This document shows positions 17,111 to 26,900 of a DNA stretch of 64,000 nt, piece after piece (the stretch's first letter is position 1; every line of letters begins with the position of its first letter). The DNA lies in contig NZ_CP071597.1 in the NCBI RefSeq assembly GCF_017357405.1, positions 1,488,001-1,552,000 on the forward strand, read 5' to 3'. The DNA comes from Halomontanus rarus. Lineage in GTDB: Archaea > Halobacteriota > Halobacteria > Halobacteriales > Natrialbaceae. The notes beneath the pieces are model-generated. The model ran no database searches. It saw only the letters and a list, made by a program, of their open reading frames with translations, and was not told the DNA's origin. Made by a program: the position numbers and the translations under genes.

Positions 17111-17740
17111 ATGCTCCGGTGGATCCTAGCGTTGCTGTTCATCCCGTTTCTCGACGCGGTGCTCCTCGCGGTCGTCTTCAGCCGGACCGAGTTCGGCTGG
17201 GCGGCGATGGTGTTGCTGGTCGTCCTGACGGGCCTCGTCGGAATGCTGCTGGTCCGCGCCGAGGGACGACGGACGATGCGGAAGATCCAGCGGTCGCTGG
17301 CGAAGGGAACACCGCCGACCAACGAACTTCTGGACGGCGCGCTGCTGATCGCCGCTGGCGCGTTCCTGCTCACGCCGGGGCTCGTCACCGACCTGATCGG
17401 GTTCCTGCTCGTAGTCCCGCTGACGCGAATCCCGATCCGCGCCGCGATCAAACGGTTCGTCGTCGTCCCCTACGTGGACAAGAAGTCCGACGGCTTCGCG
17501 ACGGGCAAAGTCTGGACGTTCGGGTTCCCCGATCAGGGATCGACGGGTCCGGGTCCGGGACAGGGCCAGAATAGCGGCCCCAGTGGCGGCTCGAGCGGCG
17601 GATCCACCGGAACGGTCGACCTCGACGAAGACGATTACACCGTCGATTCCGACCGTGACGACGACACGTACACCATCGAGTTCGGCGACGCGTCGACCGA
17701 AGACGACCGCGACGACGACGGAGAGGTCGACGCTCGGTAG
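17111..17740 (+). CDS. fxsA: FxsA family membrane protein
   Basis: A 209-residue protein whose first 120 residues match FxsA: MLRWILALLFIPFLDAVLLA, a second hydrophobic segment, the basic loop RAEGRRTMRKIQRSLAKG, and two further hydrophobic stretches with AAGAFLLTPGLVTDLIGF. The last 75 residues are a Gly/Ser linker and an acidic tail, a haloarchaeal addition. FxsA was named for suppressing phage exclusion in E. coli; its cellular role is not clear. It diverges from the DUF255 gene, with starts 113 bp apart. Confidence 0.85.
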   Translation: MLRWILALLFIPFLDAVLLAVVFSRTEFGWAAMVLLVVLTGLVGMLLVRAEGRRTMRKIQRSLAKGTPPTNELLDGALLIAAGAFLLTPGLVTDLIGFLLVVPLTRIPIRAAIKRFVVVPYVDKKSDGFATGKVWTFGFPDQGSTGPGPGQGQNSGPSGGSSGGSTGTVDLDEDDYTVDSDRDDDTYTIEFGDASTEDDRDDDGEVDAR

Positions 17741-17770
17741 CGGTTCTCACGCCCCCTACAGAAAGAAACG

Positions 17771-17776
17771 TTTAAA
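17771..17776 (+). promoter_or_regulatory. TATA box of tRNA-Ile
   Basis: TTTAAA lies 32-37 nt before the first base of the tRNA, the normal position for an archaeal tRNA promoter. Confidence 0.6.
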
Positions 17777-17807
17777 CAGTACACCACGCAAGGGTGAGAT
17801 GCGAAGC

Positions 17808-17881
17808 GGGCCAATAGCTCAATCAGGTTGAGCGCCACTCTGATAAGGTGGAGGCTCTCGGTTCAAATCCGAGTTGGCCCA
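17808..17881 (+). tRNA. tRNA-Ile (anticodon GAT)
   Basis: The 74-nt gene folds as a full cloverleaf: acceptor arms GGGCCAA and TTGGCCC with discriminator A, D arm in AGCTCAATCAGGTTGAGC, anticodon loop CTGATAA with GAT at 17842-17844, and T loop GGTTCAAATCC. There is no intron and no encoded CCA. It decodes ATC and ATT. Confidence 0.96.
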
Positions 17882-18117
17882 TCTCTCGCGGCGAACAAAC
17901 TCGTGAGCCGTGGGTATAGAATCGAACCCGGATTCGAATCCGAATCGGGGACGGGACTCGCTCCGACCGCAGTTCGAATCCGGATCGGCTCGACTCGAGT
18001 TTTGAAAGCGATTCGATTCGAGTCTTGTTCTGAGCGCAGGTCGGCTCTGCCGGCACGAAGTGACCGAGAGAACGAGTCAGGACGAACGCTTTTCCACGGC
18101 ATCGTGGTGATGAACCC

Positions 18118-19437
18118 ATGCGCCTCGTAGAGATCCTGATCCCGAAACGAAAGCGCGACACCGTCGAAGGGGTGCTCGAGGACGAGGGGATCGAATACAC
18201 CCTCATCGAGGAGGGGAGTCGACAGGAACCCTCGGTCGTCATCACGTTCCCGCTTCCGACGCCGGCGGTCGAGTCCGTCCTCGACAGCCTTCGGGAGACG
18301 GGGATCGACGAGGATTCGTACACCGTGATCGTCGACGCTGAGACCGTCGTCTCCGATCGGTTCGACGACCTCGAGCAGCGATACGCCCAGAACACGCCGC
18401 GTATCTCCCGCGAGGAGATGCAGGCTCGAGCGAAGGATCTCACCCCCCGGTTCAGAACCTATCTCGTCATGACGGTCATGAGCGTGGTCGTCGCCACCGC
18501 CGGGCTGTTGCTCGACTCGCCGGCGGTCGTCGTCGGTTCGATGGTGATCGCGCCGTTGATCGGACCCGCCCTCGGTGCGAGCGTCGGCACGGTCATCGAC
18601 GACCGAGCGCTGTTTCGTCGGGGGATCACGCTTCAGGCGATCGGGCTCGGCATCAGCGTCGTCACCGCCGCCGTCTTCGCGTTCGTCGTCCGGACGACCG
18701 GACTCGTCTCGCCGATGATCGACCTCTTCGCGATCTCGGAGATCGAGGGTCGGTTGACTCCCGATTTGCTCTCGCTCGTCATCGCGGTCGGTGCCGGGGT
18801 GGCGGGTGCGTGGACGCTCACTGCCGGCACGTCGGCCGCCCTGGTCGGCGTCATGATCGCCGCCGCGCTCGTCCCGCCACTGGGCGTCGTCGGCATCGGT
18901 ATCGCGTGGGGGTTTCCGGGAGTCGCCCTCGCCGCGAGCGTCCTCGTCCTCGTCAATGTCCTCACGATCAACATCACCAGCCTCGCCGTCCTGTGGTACA
19001 AGGGGTATCGACCGGATAGCTGGGACCAGCAGGACGACGCTCGCGTCGCCACGAAAAAACGCGCCGTCGTCCTCGCAGTCGCGATCGTCGTCCTCACAGG
19101 GTTTCTCGGCGGCGTGACCTACGACACCTATCGAACCGGTTCGTACGAGGAGGCCGTCAACGCCGACGTCACCGCCGTTCTCGAGTCCTCGGCGTACGCC
19201 GAACTCACGCTCATCGACGTCACGATCGAATACACTGATCCGGTCCCGCTTCGCCAGCCCGAACGCATCGTCGTTACGGTCGGCTACCCGCTCGGCACCG
19301 ACCCGCCGCCGGTCGCCGAGGAGCTCCAGCCCAGAGAGAGCGTCCGCACCGAGTCGGCGATTCACCTGCCGACCGGACCGCTCCTCGAATCCCACCGTCC
19401 CGAGGTGGTGGTTCGTTACACCGAACAGGAGCGCTAG
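18118..19437 (+). CDS. DUF389 / TIGR00341 membrane protein
   Basis: A 439-residue protein with a cytosolic N-terminal domain (1-110; MRLVEILIPKRKRDTVEGVL, ferredoxin-like fold by pattern) and five or six membrane helices (about 115-335) including the family signature VVVGSMVIAPLIGPALGAS and GTSAALVGVMIAAALVPP. The C-terminal 110 residues are exported or cytosolic beta structure. The family is broadly spread, and its function is not established. The start coincides with the first Met after a 236-nt gap from tRNA-Ile that has no other gene. Confidence 0.88.
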   Translation: MRLVEILIPKRKRDTVEGVLEDEGIEYTLIEEGSRQEPSVVITFPLPTPAVESVLDSLRETGIDEDSYTVIVDAETVVSDRFDDLEQRYAQNTPRISREEMQARAKDLTPRFRTYLVMTVMSVVVATAGLLLDSPAVVVGSMVIAPLIGPALGASVGTVIDDRALFRRGITLQAIGLGISVVTAAVFAFVVRTTGLVSPMIDLFAISEIEGRLTPDLLSLVIAVGAGVAGAWTLTAGTSAALVGVMIAAALVPPLGVVGIGIAWGFPGVALAASVLVLVNVLTINITSLAVLWYKGYRPDSWDQQDDARVATKKRAVVLAVAIVVLTGFLGGVTYDTYRTGSYEEAVNADVTAVLESSAYAELTLIDVTIEYTDPVPLRQPERIVVTVGYPLGTDPPPVAEELQPRESVRTESAIHLPTGPLLESHRPEVVVRYTEQER

Positions 19438-19584
19438 CGCGTCCTCTCGAAAGACCGTGTTAGCGGTCGAGAGACCACAATGGGACGGTTCGAGAGGATA
19501 CACTGGATGGACCTCGAGATCGTCGTCGATCGTAGCCACCCGACCGGGTGTCGCGTTGGTCGGGAGTACCGAGCTCCCCGTGAT

Positions 19585-20112
19585 TCAACAACAATCCTCG
19601 GCGAGCGAGTCGAACCGTTCCCGATTCGCTCGTCGGCGTCGCTCGGTTTCACCGTCCAGTCGCCGAACCGACTCGAGTTCCTCGCCGTCGTCGGTCAGCG
19701 TGACGAGCAGGACGTCGCCACCCTCGACGGCCGGCAACTCGTCGGGCGAGACGACCAGTTGATCGACGACGTCGTCGCCGTCCTCGAGCAGGAGGACGGC
19801 GTGTCGGCCGTCGACGATTCGGTCGACGACGGTCACGTACCGACCGGGACGGTTCGCGAGGGCCCGAGCTCTGGCTTTGGGGAACTGCCGTGGCGATCGC
19901 TCCGGGCGATCCTCGGCTGCGGCTCGGTCGGGACGCTCGGGTCTGTCCGCACCGTCGGATCGGTCGGGACGGCCGACGCGGCCAGACCCGTCCGGACAGT
20001 CGGAGTCCGCTCCCTCCCGTGCGCCGGCGCTCGAGACGAACGGGCTAGCGAGGCCGAGTGAGCCGAGCGTTCGAAGTACCGTTCGACGATTCGTTCCGGT
20101 GGAATCTCCCAT
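19585..20112 (-). CDS. Tat-exported DUF3006-like protein
   Basis: A 175-residue protein. The N-terminus NRRTVLRTLGSLGLASPF is a twin-arginine signal, followed by an Arg/Asp/Pro-rich linker (about 30-80). The folded part has VVDRIVDGRHAVLLLEDG and PDELPAVEGGDVLLVTL, the pattern of DUF3006, a small beta domain. The basic and acidic repeated linker (RPD/RPE units) is unusual. The ATG at 20112 is supported by TTTATAAC 25-31 nt upstream. It ends converging with the DUF389 gene. Confidence 0.65.
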   Translation of the reverse strand: MGDSTGTNRRTVLRTLGSLGLASPFVSSAGAREGADSDCPDGSGRVGRPDRSDGADRPERPDRAAAEDRPERSPRQFPKARARALANRPGRYVTVVDRIVDGRHAVLLLEDGDDVVDQLVVSPDELPAVEGGDVLLVTLTDDGEELESVRRLDGETERRRRANRERFDSLAEDCC

Positions 20113-20136
20113 ACGCGGGATCGGTTCGCTTTCCGT

Positions 20137-20143
20137 TATAAAC
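20137..20143 (-). promoter_or_regulatory. TATA box of the DUF3006-like gene
   Basis: TTTATAA on the minus strand, 25-31 nt before the ATG at 20112, typical of a leaderless haloarchaeal gene. A second AT-rich box lies at about 20153-20161. Confidence 0.5.
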
Positions 20144-20346
20144 TCCAGTACTGAATTTTATAGAGGGGCACGGGAGAAGGGTGTCCGTCGGCGAACGGAT
20201 CGAAGTCACGGAACCAGCACGGCGTGTACCGACTGCGGGAGCGATAGTAGTCGCTGACTGTCACTTCGCACCTGATCGCACGACGAGGGCGGGTCGGAGC
20301 GCACTATGATCGGGCCCGCGACCGTGCGATGGGTATATCACTCGTT

Positions 20347-20895
20347 TCAGTCGGTACTGTACTCGTCCGCGGACTCACTCGACCCCGATCCCGACCCCGA
20401 CCCGGTCGCGGCCTCGAGCACCGTCTGCCGGTCCCCGAAGTACGCCGGCGCGTCGCGGTCGGCCTCGAAATGGACGAGCCGTTCCAGCGCCTCTCGCCCG
20501 TCGTCTACCGATTGGAACTCCTCGAGGAGATCGGTGTATCCGGCGATGAGGTCCTGAAACGCTCGTATCCGCGCCTGTTTGACCTCGACGAGCGTCTGCT
20601 TTCGTTCGATCTCGGCTTCCAGGTCCTCGAGCGTGTCGACGTCGATCTCGGAGCCGACCTCGGTCGGACGGTCCGTCGACGGCGGCGTGGCGGTCCCCTC
20701 GAGGTCGTCGGACTGGGTCTCGAGGTGCGAGCGCAGCGTCGCTAGTTCCTCGTCGATGTCGTCCATGAGGTCGTCCGCTTCCGTCCGCATCGTTTCGACG
20801 CTCCCCGAGAGGAGTCCGATCTGCGTCCGGCAGTAGTCGATGAATTCGTCGACGGACAGGTCGGCGTCAGGGTCGGGGTCGGCGTCGTCGCTCAT
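20347..20895 (-). CDS. Acidic coiled-coil haloarchaeal protein
   Basis: A 182-residue soluble protein of unknown function. Long heptad-patterned helices run from about residue 12 to 60 (SVDEFIDYCRTQIGLL) and from 85 to 140 (LEDLEAEIERKQTLVEVKQ), which predicts a coiled coil; the tail is Gly/Ser-rich. There is no enzyme motif. It appears to be the second gene of a minus-strand pair with the membrane protein ending at 21027, separated by about 130 bp. Confidence 0.65.
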   Translation of the reverse strand: MSDDADPDPDADLSVDEFIDYCRTQIGLLSGSVETMRTEADDLMDDIDEELATLRSHLETQSDDLEGTATPPSTDRPTEVGSEIDVDTLEDLEAEIERKQTLVEVKQARIRAFQDLIAGYTDLLEEFQSVDDGREALERLVHFEADRDAPAYFGDRQTVLEAATGSGSGSGSSESADEYSTD

Positions 20896-20981
20896 GGCCG
20901 AGCGTTGGCGGCCGATACCGAAGTCGTTTGGGACGTCCCGGGCGGTCCGCGTTGGGCGAGGTGAACGGGGCCAAGAACGGG

Positions 20982-21010
20982 TACGAAAACGAGAACGAAA
21001 ACGAAAACGG
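20982..21010 (-). terminator. T-rich hexamer tract after the gene ending at 21027
   Basis: Seventeen nt after the minus-strand stop, the minus strand reads GTTTTC and GTTCTC units in tandem. This is a strong T-rich archaeal terminator candidate and another case of the period-six tracts. Confidence 0.4.
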
Positions 21011-21026
21011 ACGCTCCTCGAAGCGC

Positions 21027-21581
21027 TCAGTTCTCCTCGTCGTAATCGTACTCCTCGGGGTCACTGACGCCCTCGGTTCGGGAGCCGACCCACGCGCCGA
21101 GTGCGAGCCCGTAGACGAGGTGGCCGGCGTGAAAGAGCGCGAGTTCGTCGGCCTCGAGTTCGATCTCGAGGAGTTCCTTGAGCATGAACTGCGAACCGAA
21201 CGCGGAGAGAGCCATCCCGTAGACCGACCCCCAGACGAGACCGCGCTGTTCGGCCTCGATCGATCGTTCGGCGTCCCAGAAGGCGAACAGCCCGCCGAAG
21301 ACCGCGCCGGCACTGATCCCGTAGATCAGGTGCAAGAGTAACCCGATGCCCGGGTACTCGTCGGCGTCGCCGTCGCCGACATAGCGGGCCCAGAAGTTCG
21401 CCGACGGCGGGAGCGAACGCATGATCGGAAGCCGGAACGCGGTCATGATGAGCGTGGCGACGAATCCCGCCTGGAGGCCGCGGATGGACGAGTACACGAC
21501 ATGTTCTCTGCGAGATCGATCGATCGCCTCTCCCTCGTCGGTCGACGGCAGCAGTCGCGATTGTATCGATCGGTCAGACAT
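21027..21581 (-). CDS. Haloarchaeal four-helix membrane protein (DUF6789-like)
   Basis: A 184-residue membrane protein starting MSDRSIQSRLLPST. Four hydrophobic spans are visible, with the family-like block IRGLQAGFVATLIMTAFRLP in the first, then GIGLLLHLIYGISAGAVFGG, GLVWGSVYGMALSAFG and HAGHLVYGLALGAWVG. A His-Leu-Val-Tyr-Gly motif occurs twice in related form, hinting at an internal duplication. The function is unknown. The start at 21581 is taken over an earlier Met because upstream residues are unlike an N-terminus. Confidence 0.7.
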   Translation of the reverse strand: MSDRSIQSRLLPSTDEGEAIDRSRREHVVYSSIRGLQAGFVATLIMTAFRLPIMRSLPPSANFWARYVGDGDADEYPGIGLLLHLIYGISAGAVFGGLFAFWDAERSIEAEQRGLVWGSVYGMALSAFGSQFMLKELLEIELEADELALFHAGHLVYGLALGAWVGSRTEGVSDPEEYDYDEEN

Positions 21582-21805
21582 ACTCTCGATCGAGTTCGAG
21601 TACCACGGATCGCGACTTAACTCTCGACGCTGCAAGACGCCGTCTTCACCACCGACCGTCGGTGCTCAGCGAGGCACAGTCTCGCAGATTGGTTCCGCGC
21701 GACGACTGTCGGTTTGACCCACCAAAACCCTCATTTCCGTGTCAAGTGTAGTCGGCGGTACGGACATTCGACGGCGACCACGGAACGTAATTCGAGGCGA
21801 GTTCA

Positions 21806-23476
21806 ATGAGCGAGACACCACAACAGGAACGCGGTCGCACCGCCCCCGAGGCCGAACCGGTCGACGCCGACGAACTCGAGTCGGTACTCGGCGACGTGGT
21901 CATCGGGACGGACGACCACGTGAACGCACCCGCGTTCGTGATCCGCCCGGACGACGTCCAGCGCGCGCTCGGTCGGTTGCGCGATCAGGCGGGGTTCGAC
22001 CACCTTTCGTGTATCACGCCCCAAGAGTACGAAGACCGGTACGAGTCGATTCTCCACGTGACGACCTACGACGACCGCCGCAGGGAGGTGACGCTCGTCG
22101 TCCCCCTGCCGAAGGACGATCCGGTCTGTCAGAGCGCGGAACCGGTCTTCCGGACGGCGGACTGGCACGAGCGCGAGGCCTACGATCTCGTCGGGATCGA
22201 GTACGAGGGCCACCCCGACCTCCGCCGGATTCTGCTTCCGGACGGCTGGCAGGGCCACCCGCTGAGCCTCGACTACAACCAGGACAAACCGCAGGTCGTC
22301 AAGTTCGCCGAGCACGCCAACCCGCTGGAAGCCGATCAGCGAGGGGCCGAATCCGACACGATGTTCCTCAACATCGGTCCCCACCACCCGGCGACCCACG
22401 GCGTCCTCCACCTGAAGACGGTCCTCGACGGCGAGACCGTCGCGGACGTCGACCCCGACGTGGGCTATCTCCACCGCTGTGAAGAGCAGATGTGCCAGCA
22501 GGGGACCTACCGCCACCAGATCATCCCGTACTCGAACCGCTGGGATTACACCGCGAACCTCCCCAACGAGTGGGCCGTCGCTCGCGCGATCGAGGATCTG
22601 GCTGACATCGACGTCCCCGAGTACGCACAGATACTCCGGACCATGTCGACCGAGTTCGGCCGGATGCTCGGACACTTCCTCGCGCTCGGCACGTTCGCAC
22701 TCGACGTCTTCGGCGACTTCACCGCCATCTTCCAGTACGCCATGCGCGACCGAGAGGTCGTCCAGGACATCTTAGAGGACCTCACCGGCCAGCGGATGAT
22801 GTTCTACTACTTCCGACTCGGCGGCGTCTGCTGGGATCTGCCCGAACCCCGCGAGGAGTTCTTCGAGAAGATCCGAGACTTCCTCGACGACCTCCCGACG
22901 AAACTCGCCGAGTACGACGACCTCCTCACGGGCAACGAGATCTTCCAGATTCGCTGCGTCGACACCGGGGTTCTGGAACCGGAAGTCGCCAAGGACTACG
23001 GCTGTACCGGGCCGGTCGCACGCGGCTCCGGGATCGACTACGACCTCCGTCGGGACGACCCCTACGGTTACTACCCCGAGCTCGAGTGGGACGTCATCAC
23101 CGAGGACGGCTGCGACAACTACGCGCGCGTACTCGTCCGGATGCAGGAAGTCGAGCAGTCGGCGAAGATCGTCGAGCAGTGCGTCGACTTACTCGAGGAC
23201 TGGCCCGAGGACGACAGGACCGTCCAGAGCAACGTGCCCCGGACGCTCAAGCCGCCGGCGGACGCGGAGATCTATCGAGCCGTCGAGATCGCCAAGGGAG
23301 AACTCGGGGTCTACATTCGCGCGGACGGGTCGAACTCCCCCGCGCGGTTCAAGATCCGCAGTCCGTGTTTCCACAACCTCTCGGCGCTGCCCGAGATGGC
23401 CGAAGGGGAGTTCGTCGCGGACATGATCGCCTCGCTGGGCAGTCTGGACATCGTCCTCGGAAGCGTGGATCGATAG
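21806..23476 (+). CDS. nuoCD: NADH-quinone oxidoreductase-like subunit C/D fusion
   Basis: A 556-residue fusion of the 30-kDa (NuoC, about 25-155; HEREAYDLVGIEYEGHPDLR) and 49-kDa (NuoD, about 185-556; NIGPHHPATHGVLHLK) subunits of complex I, the peripheral-arm part facing quinone. The NuoD part contains GYLHRCEEQMCQQGTYRHQ and ends SLDIVLGSVDR, the standard 49-kDa C-terminus. In haloarchaea this gene normally sits inside a nuoABCDHIJKLMN operon, but here neither neighbour is a complex I gene. It may be a second copy serving a different complex or a separated core gene. Length and motifs are intact. Confidence 0.88.
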   Translation: MSETPQQERGRTAPEAEPVDADELESVLGDVVIGTDDHVNAPAFVIRPDDVQRALGRLRDQAGFDHLSCITPQEYEDRYESILHVTTYDDRRREVTLVVPLPKDDPVCQSAEPVFRTADWHEREAYDLVGIEYEGHPDLRRILLPDGWQGHPLSLDYNQDKPQVVKFAEHANPLEADQRGAESDTMFLNIGPHHPATHGVLHLKTVLDGETVADVDPDVGYLHRCEEQMCQQGTYRHQIIPYSNRWDYTANLPNEWAVARAIEDLADIDVPEYAQILRTMSTEFGRMLGHFLALGTFALDVFGDFTAIFQYAMRDREVVQDILEDLTGQRMMFYYFRLGGVCWDLPEPREEFFEKIRDFLDDLPTKLAEYDDLLTGNEIFQIRCVDTGVLEPEVAKDYGCTGPVARGSGIDYDLRRDDPYGYYPELEWDVITEDGCDNYARVLVRMQEVEQSAKIVEQCVDLLEDWPEDDRTVQSNVPRTLKPPADAEIYRAVEIAKGELGVYIRADGSNSPARFKIRSPCFHNLSALPEMAEGEFVADMIASLGSLDIVLGSVDR

Positions 23477-23521
23477 CGGTCGTTCTCGAGGCCGAAAATC
23501 GAATCCGGATTCCGAACGCGC

Positions 23522-23755
23522 TCACTCACTCCTCGCCCTCACACCTCGCCCTGACGCCGACCCCCGATACGACTGCAAGTGGCCTCTCACCCATTCGATG
23601 TGGTCCTGCGTCGGGTCCTCGGCCTCGTCGGCGAGCCCGTCGAGTTTCTTCTCGAGTTCGTCGGAGCCCGCACGGAGGTCGACCTGCGTGCCCGGGCCGA
23701 CACGCTCGGGGAAGGTAGCGGGTCGGCCCTCGAGAGACCCTACCCACGTAGGCAT
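23522..23755 (-). CDS. Small hypothetical acidic protein
   Basis: A 77-residue frame starting MPTWVGSLEGRPATFPERVG with a charged helical middle (SDELEKKLDGLADEAEDPTQ) and a basic tail. Composition is haloarchaeal, and the helix is convincingly protein-like, but I know no family for it. It converges with nuoCD, with 45 bp between stops. Confidence 0.45.
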   Translation of the reverse strand: MPTWVGSLEGRPATFPERVGPGTQVDLRAGSDELEKKLDGLADEAEDPTQDHIEWVRGHLQSYRGSASGRGVRARSE

Positions 23756-23992
23756 TCAGTTCGTGTCACCTCGGAACCAAGAGGTGCTACCGTCCGGAAT
23801 CCGACGGCGGCTCAGAGGGGCACCCGGTGGGAAAACGACGAGTCGCCGTCGATCGGACGGTACCGGGCAGAGAGGCGCCCGATCGGTTCGGATCTCACAG
23901 ACCGACGAACCGGCCGTGTCGGGCACAGACACGACTATAACTACGACCGCGAGTCCGGGACGCTTTATTGCCCGCTGGCGCTATGACGGTGT

Positions 23993-26900
23993 ATGGCCAC
24001 GGAGCCGAGCGACGACCCGGCCGCCGACCGACGGGCGAACTACGACTACACCAGCGACGACGTCGACAGGCCGGCGCTCGTCGACGACCTAGAGCGCGTC
24101 GTCGACGGGGACGTACGCTTCGACTCGTACTCGAGAGAGCTGTACGCGACCGACGCCAGCCCCTACGAGGTGACGCCGATCGGCGTCGTCTTCCCGCGGT
24201 CGACCGCGGACGTCGCGGGGGTGATGGAGTACTGCGCCTACCGCGAGATTCCCGTCCTCCCGAGAGGCGGCGGGACGAGTCTCGCGGGCCAGTCGGTCAA
24301 CCGGGCGGTCGTCCTCGATTTCACTCGGTACATGAACGAGATCCGCGAGATCGATCCCGACGAGCGGCGGGCGACCGTCCAGCCGGGAACGGTCCTCGGG
24401 ACACTCGACGAGGCGCTCGCGCCCCACGATCTGAAGTTCGCACCCGACCCCGCCTGGGGCGACAAGAGCGCCGTCGGCGGCGCGATCGGGAACAACTCGA
24501 CGGGCGCACACTCCCTGCAGTACGGAAAGACCGACGCCTACGTCGAGGAGTGCGAGGTCGTCCTCGCAGACGGCACTGTCACCCGCTTCGGCGAGGTGAC
24601 CCTCGAGGAACTCGACGCTCGCGGGGACCCCGAGGGCGACCTCGAGGAGCGAATCTACGCCGAAATTTCGCGGATCATCGACGAGGACGGAGACGCGATC
24701 GACGCGGCCTATCCCGACCTCAAGCGCAACGTCTCGGGGTACAACCTCGATCGGCTGATCGCCGAGGCCCGCGGGGACACCCTCCCGGGCGGCGAGGAGA
24801 CCGGCGATCCCGGGACCGTCAACCTCGCGCGCCTGCTGGCCGGCAGCGAGGGGACCCTCGCGATCGTCACCGAGGCGACGGTCGCCCTCGAGACGGTGCC
24901 GGAGACGAAGGCGGTCTCGCTGCTGTGCTATCGGGACCTCCACGAGGCGATGGCGGACGTTCAGCCGATTCTGGCCCACGACCCCGCCGCCGTGGAGGTG
25001 CTCGACGACGTGTTGATCGACCTGGCCCGCGCCACCGCGGAGTTCGGTCCGGTCACCGAGATGCTCCCCGAGGGAACCAACGCCGTCCTGCTGGTCGAGT
25101 TCTACGCCGACGACGACGCGGACGGCCGGGAGAAGATCGCCGGCCTGCTCGCCGACCGCTGTCCGACGGCCGAGTCGGCGGAGACGGCCGCGGTAGACCC
25201 ACCGCGGGCCGACGCCGACGCGATCGCCCTCGAGGCCCTCGAGGCCTACGACGACGCCGAGCGGGCGAAACTCTGGAAACTCCGCAAGTCCGGGTTGCCG
25301 ATCCTGCTCTCGCGGACAACCGACGAGAAGCACATCTCGTTCATCGAGGACACCGCGATACCACCCGAGAAGCTGCCGGAGTTCGTCGAGCGATTCGAGG
25401 CCATCCTCGAGTCCCACGACACCTACGCCAGCTTCTACGCGCACGCGGGGCCCGGCGTCTTGCACGTCCGCCCGCTGGTGAACACGAAGACCGAGATCGG
25501 CCTCGAGCAACTCCACGGGATCGCCGACGACGTGACCGACCTCGTCGTCGAACTCGGCGGGTCGGTGTCGGGCGAACACGGCGACGGGCGCGCGCGCTCG
25601 CAGTGGAACCGGAAACTGTACGGCGACGATCTCTGGGGGACCTTCCGTGACCTGAAGACGGCGTTCGACCCCGACTGGTTGCTCAACCCGGGTCAGGTCT
25701 GCGGCGACGTGGACCTCCGGGAGAACCTTCGCTTCGACCCGGACTACGAGTTCGAAGCCGGCTTCGAGCCGACGCTGAACTGGGAGAACGACAACGGGAT
25801 GCAGGGCATTGTCGAACTCTGTCACGGCTGTGGCGGCTGCCGGGGCGAACAGGAGACGACCGGCGGCGTCATGTGTCCGACCTTCCGAGCGAGCCGCGAA
25901 GAGATCACCAGCACCCGCGGCCGGGCGAACGCGCTCCGGCAGGCGATGAGCGGCGACCTCGAGCCCGACGAAGCCACCTCCGACGAGTTCGTCGAGGAGG
26001 TGATGGGGCTCTGTATCGGCTGCAAGGGCTGTGCGATCGACTGCCCCAGCGAGGTCGACATGGCGAAGCTCAAAGCCGAGGTGACCCACGAGTACCACCG
26101 GCGCAACGGCGCGACCCTCCGCGACCGATTGTTCGCCCGCGTCGCGGACCTCTCTCGACTCGGCAGCGCGCTCGCACCCGTTTCGAACGTCGCGACGAAG
26201 GTTCCGGGGAGTCGGTGGCTCCTCGAGAAGACGGTGGGCATCGCCGCCGACCGACCGCTGCCGACGTTCTACCCGAACACGTTCCGCGACTGGTTCGAGC
26301 GGCGAGGCGGCGAAGCCGCCTCGAAAGAACGAGCGCAGGAGGCGCGAAAACGGCGAGGCGGCTCGACGGTCCCCGAATCCGACGCTCGGCGAACGGCCGT
26401 CCTCTACCCCGACACCTACACCAACTACAGCCACCCCGAGGCCGGGAAGGCCGCCGTTCGGGTGCTCGAGGCCGCCGGCGTCCGCGTCACGGTTCCCGAC
26501 GGGCTCGGCGACACCGGTCGTCCGGCGTTCTCGAAGGGCTTCCTCGAGCGCGCCCGGGACACGGCGCTGGAGAACGTCTCCACGCTGGCCCCGCTGATCG
26601 AGGACGGACGCGACGTCGTCGTGATCGAACCCTCCGACGCGGTAATGCTCCAGCTGGACTACCGCGACCTCCTCTCCGGGTCGGACGTCCAGACGGTCTC
26701 GGCGAACACGTACGGCGTCTGTGAGTACCTCGACCGGTTCGGACTGGACGAACACCTCGAGACGGAGACTCATGGAACGGCGCTGACCTATCACGGCCAC
26801 TGCCACCAGAAGGCGACCGCGAAAGACCACCACGCCGTCGGCGTCCTCCGACGGGCGGGGTACGCGGTCGACCCGCTCGACTCGGGCTGTTGTGGCATGG

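Noticed and set aside
19480..20061. 193-residue plus-strand open frame over the DUF3006-like gene
   Set aside because: It is a shadow of the Tat-exported protein, which has a signal peptide and a promoter on the minus strand.
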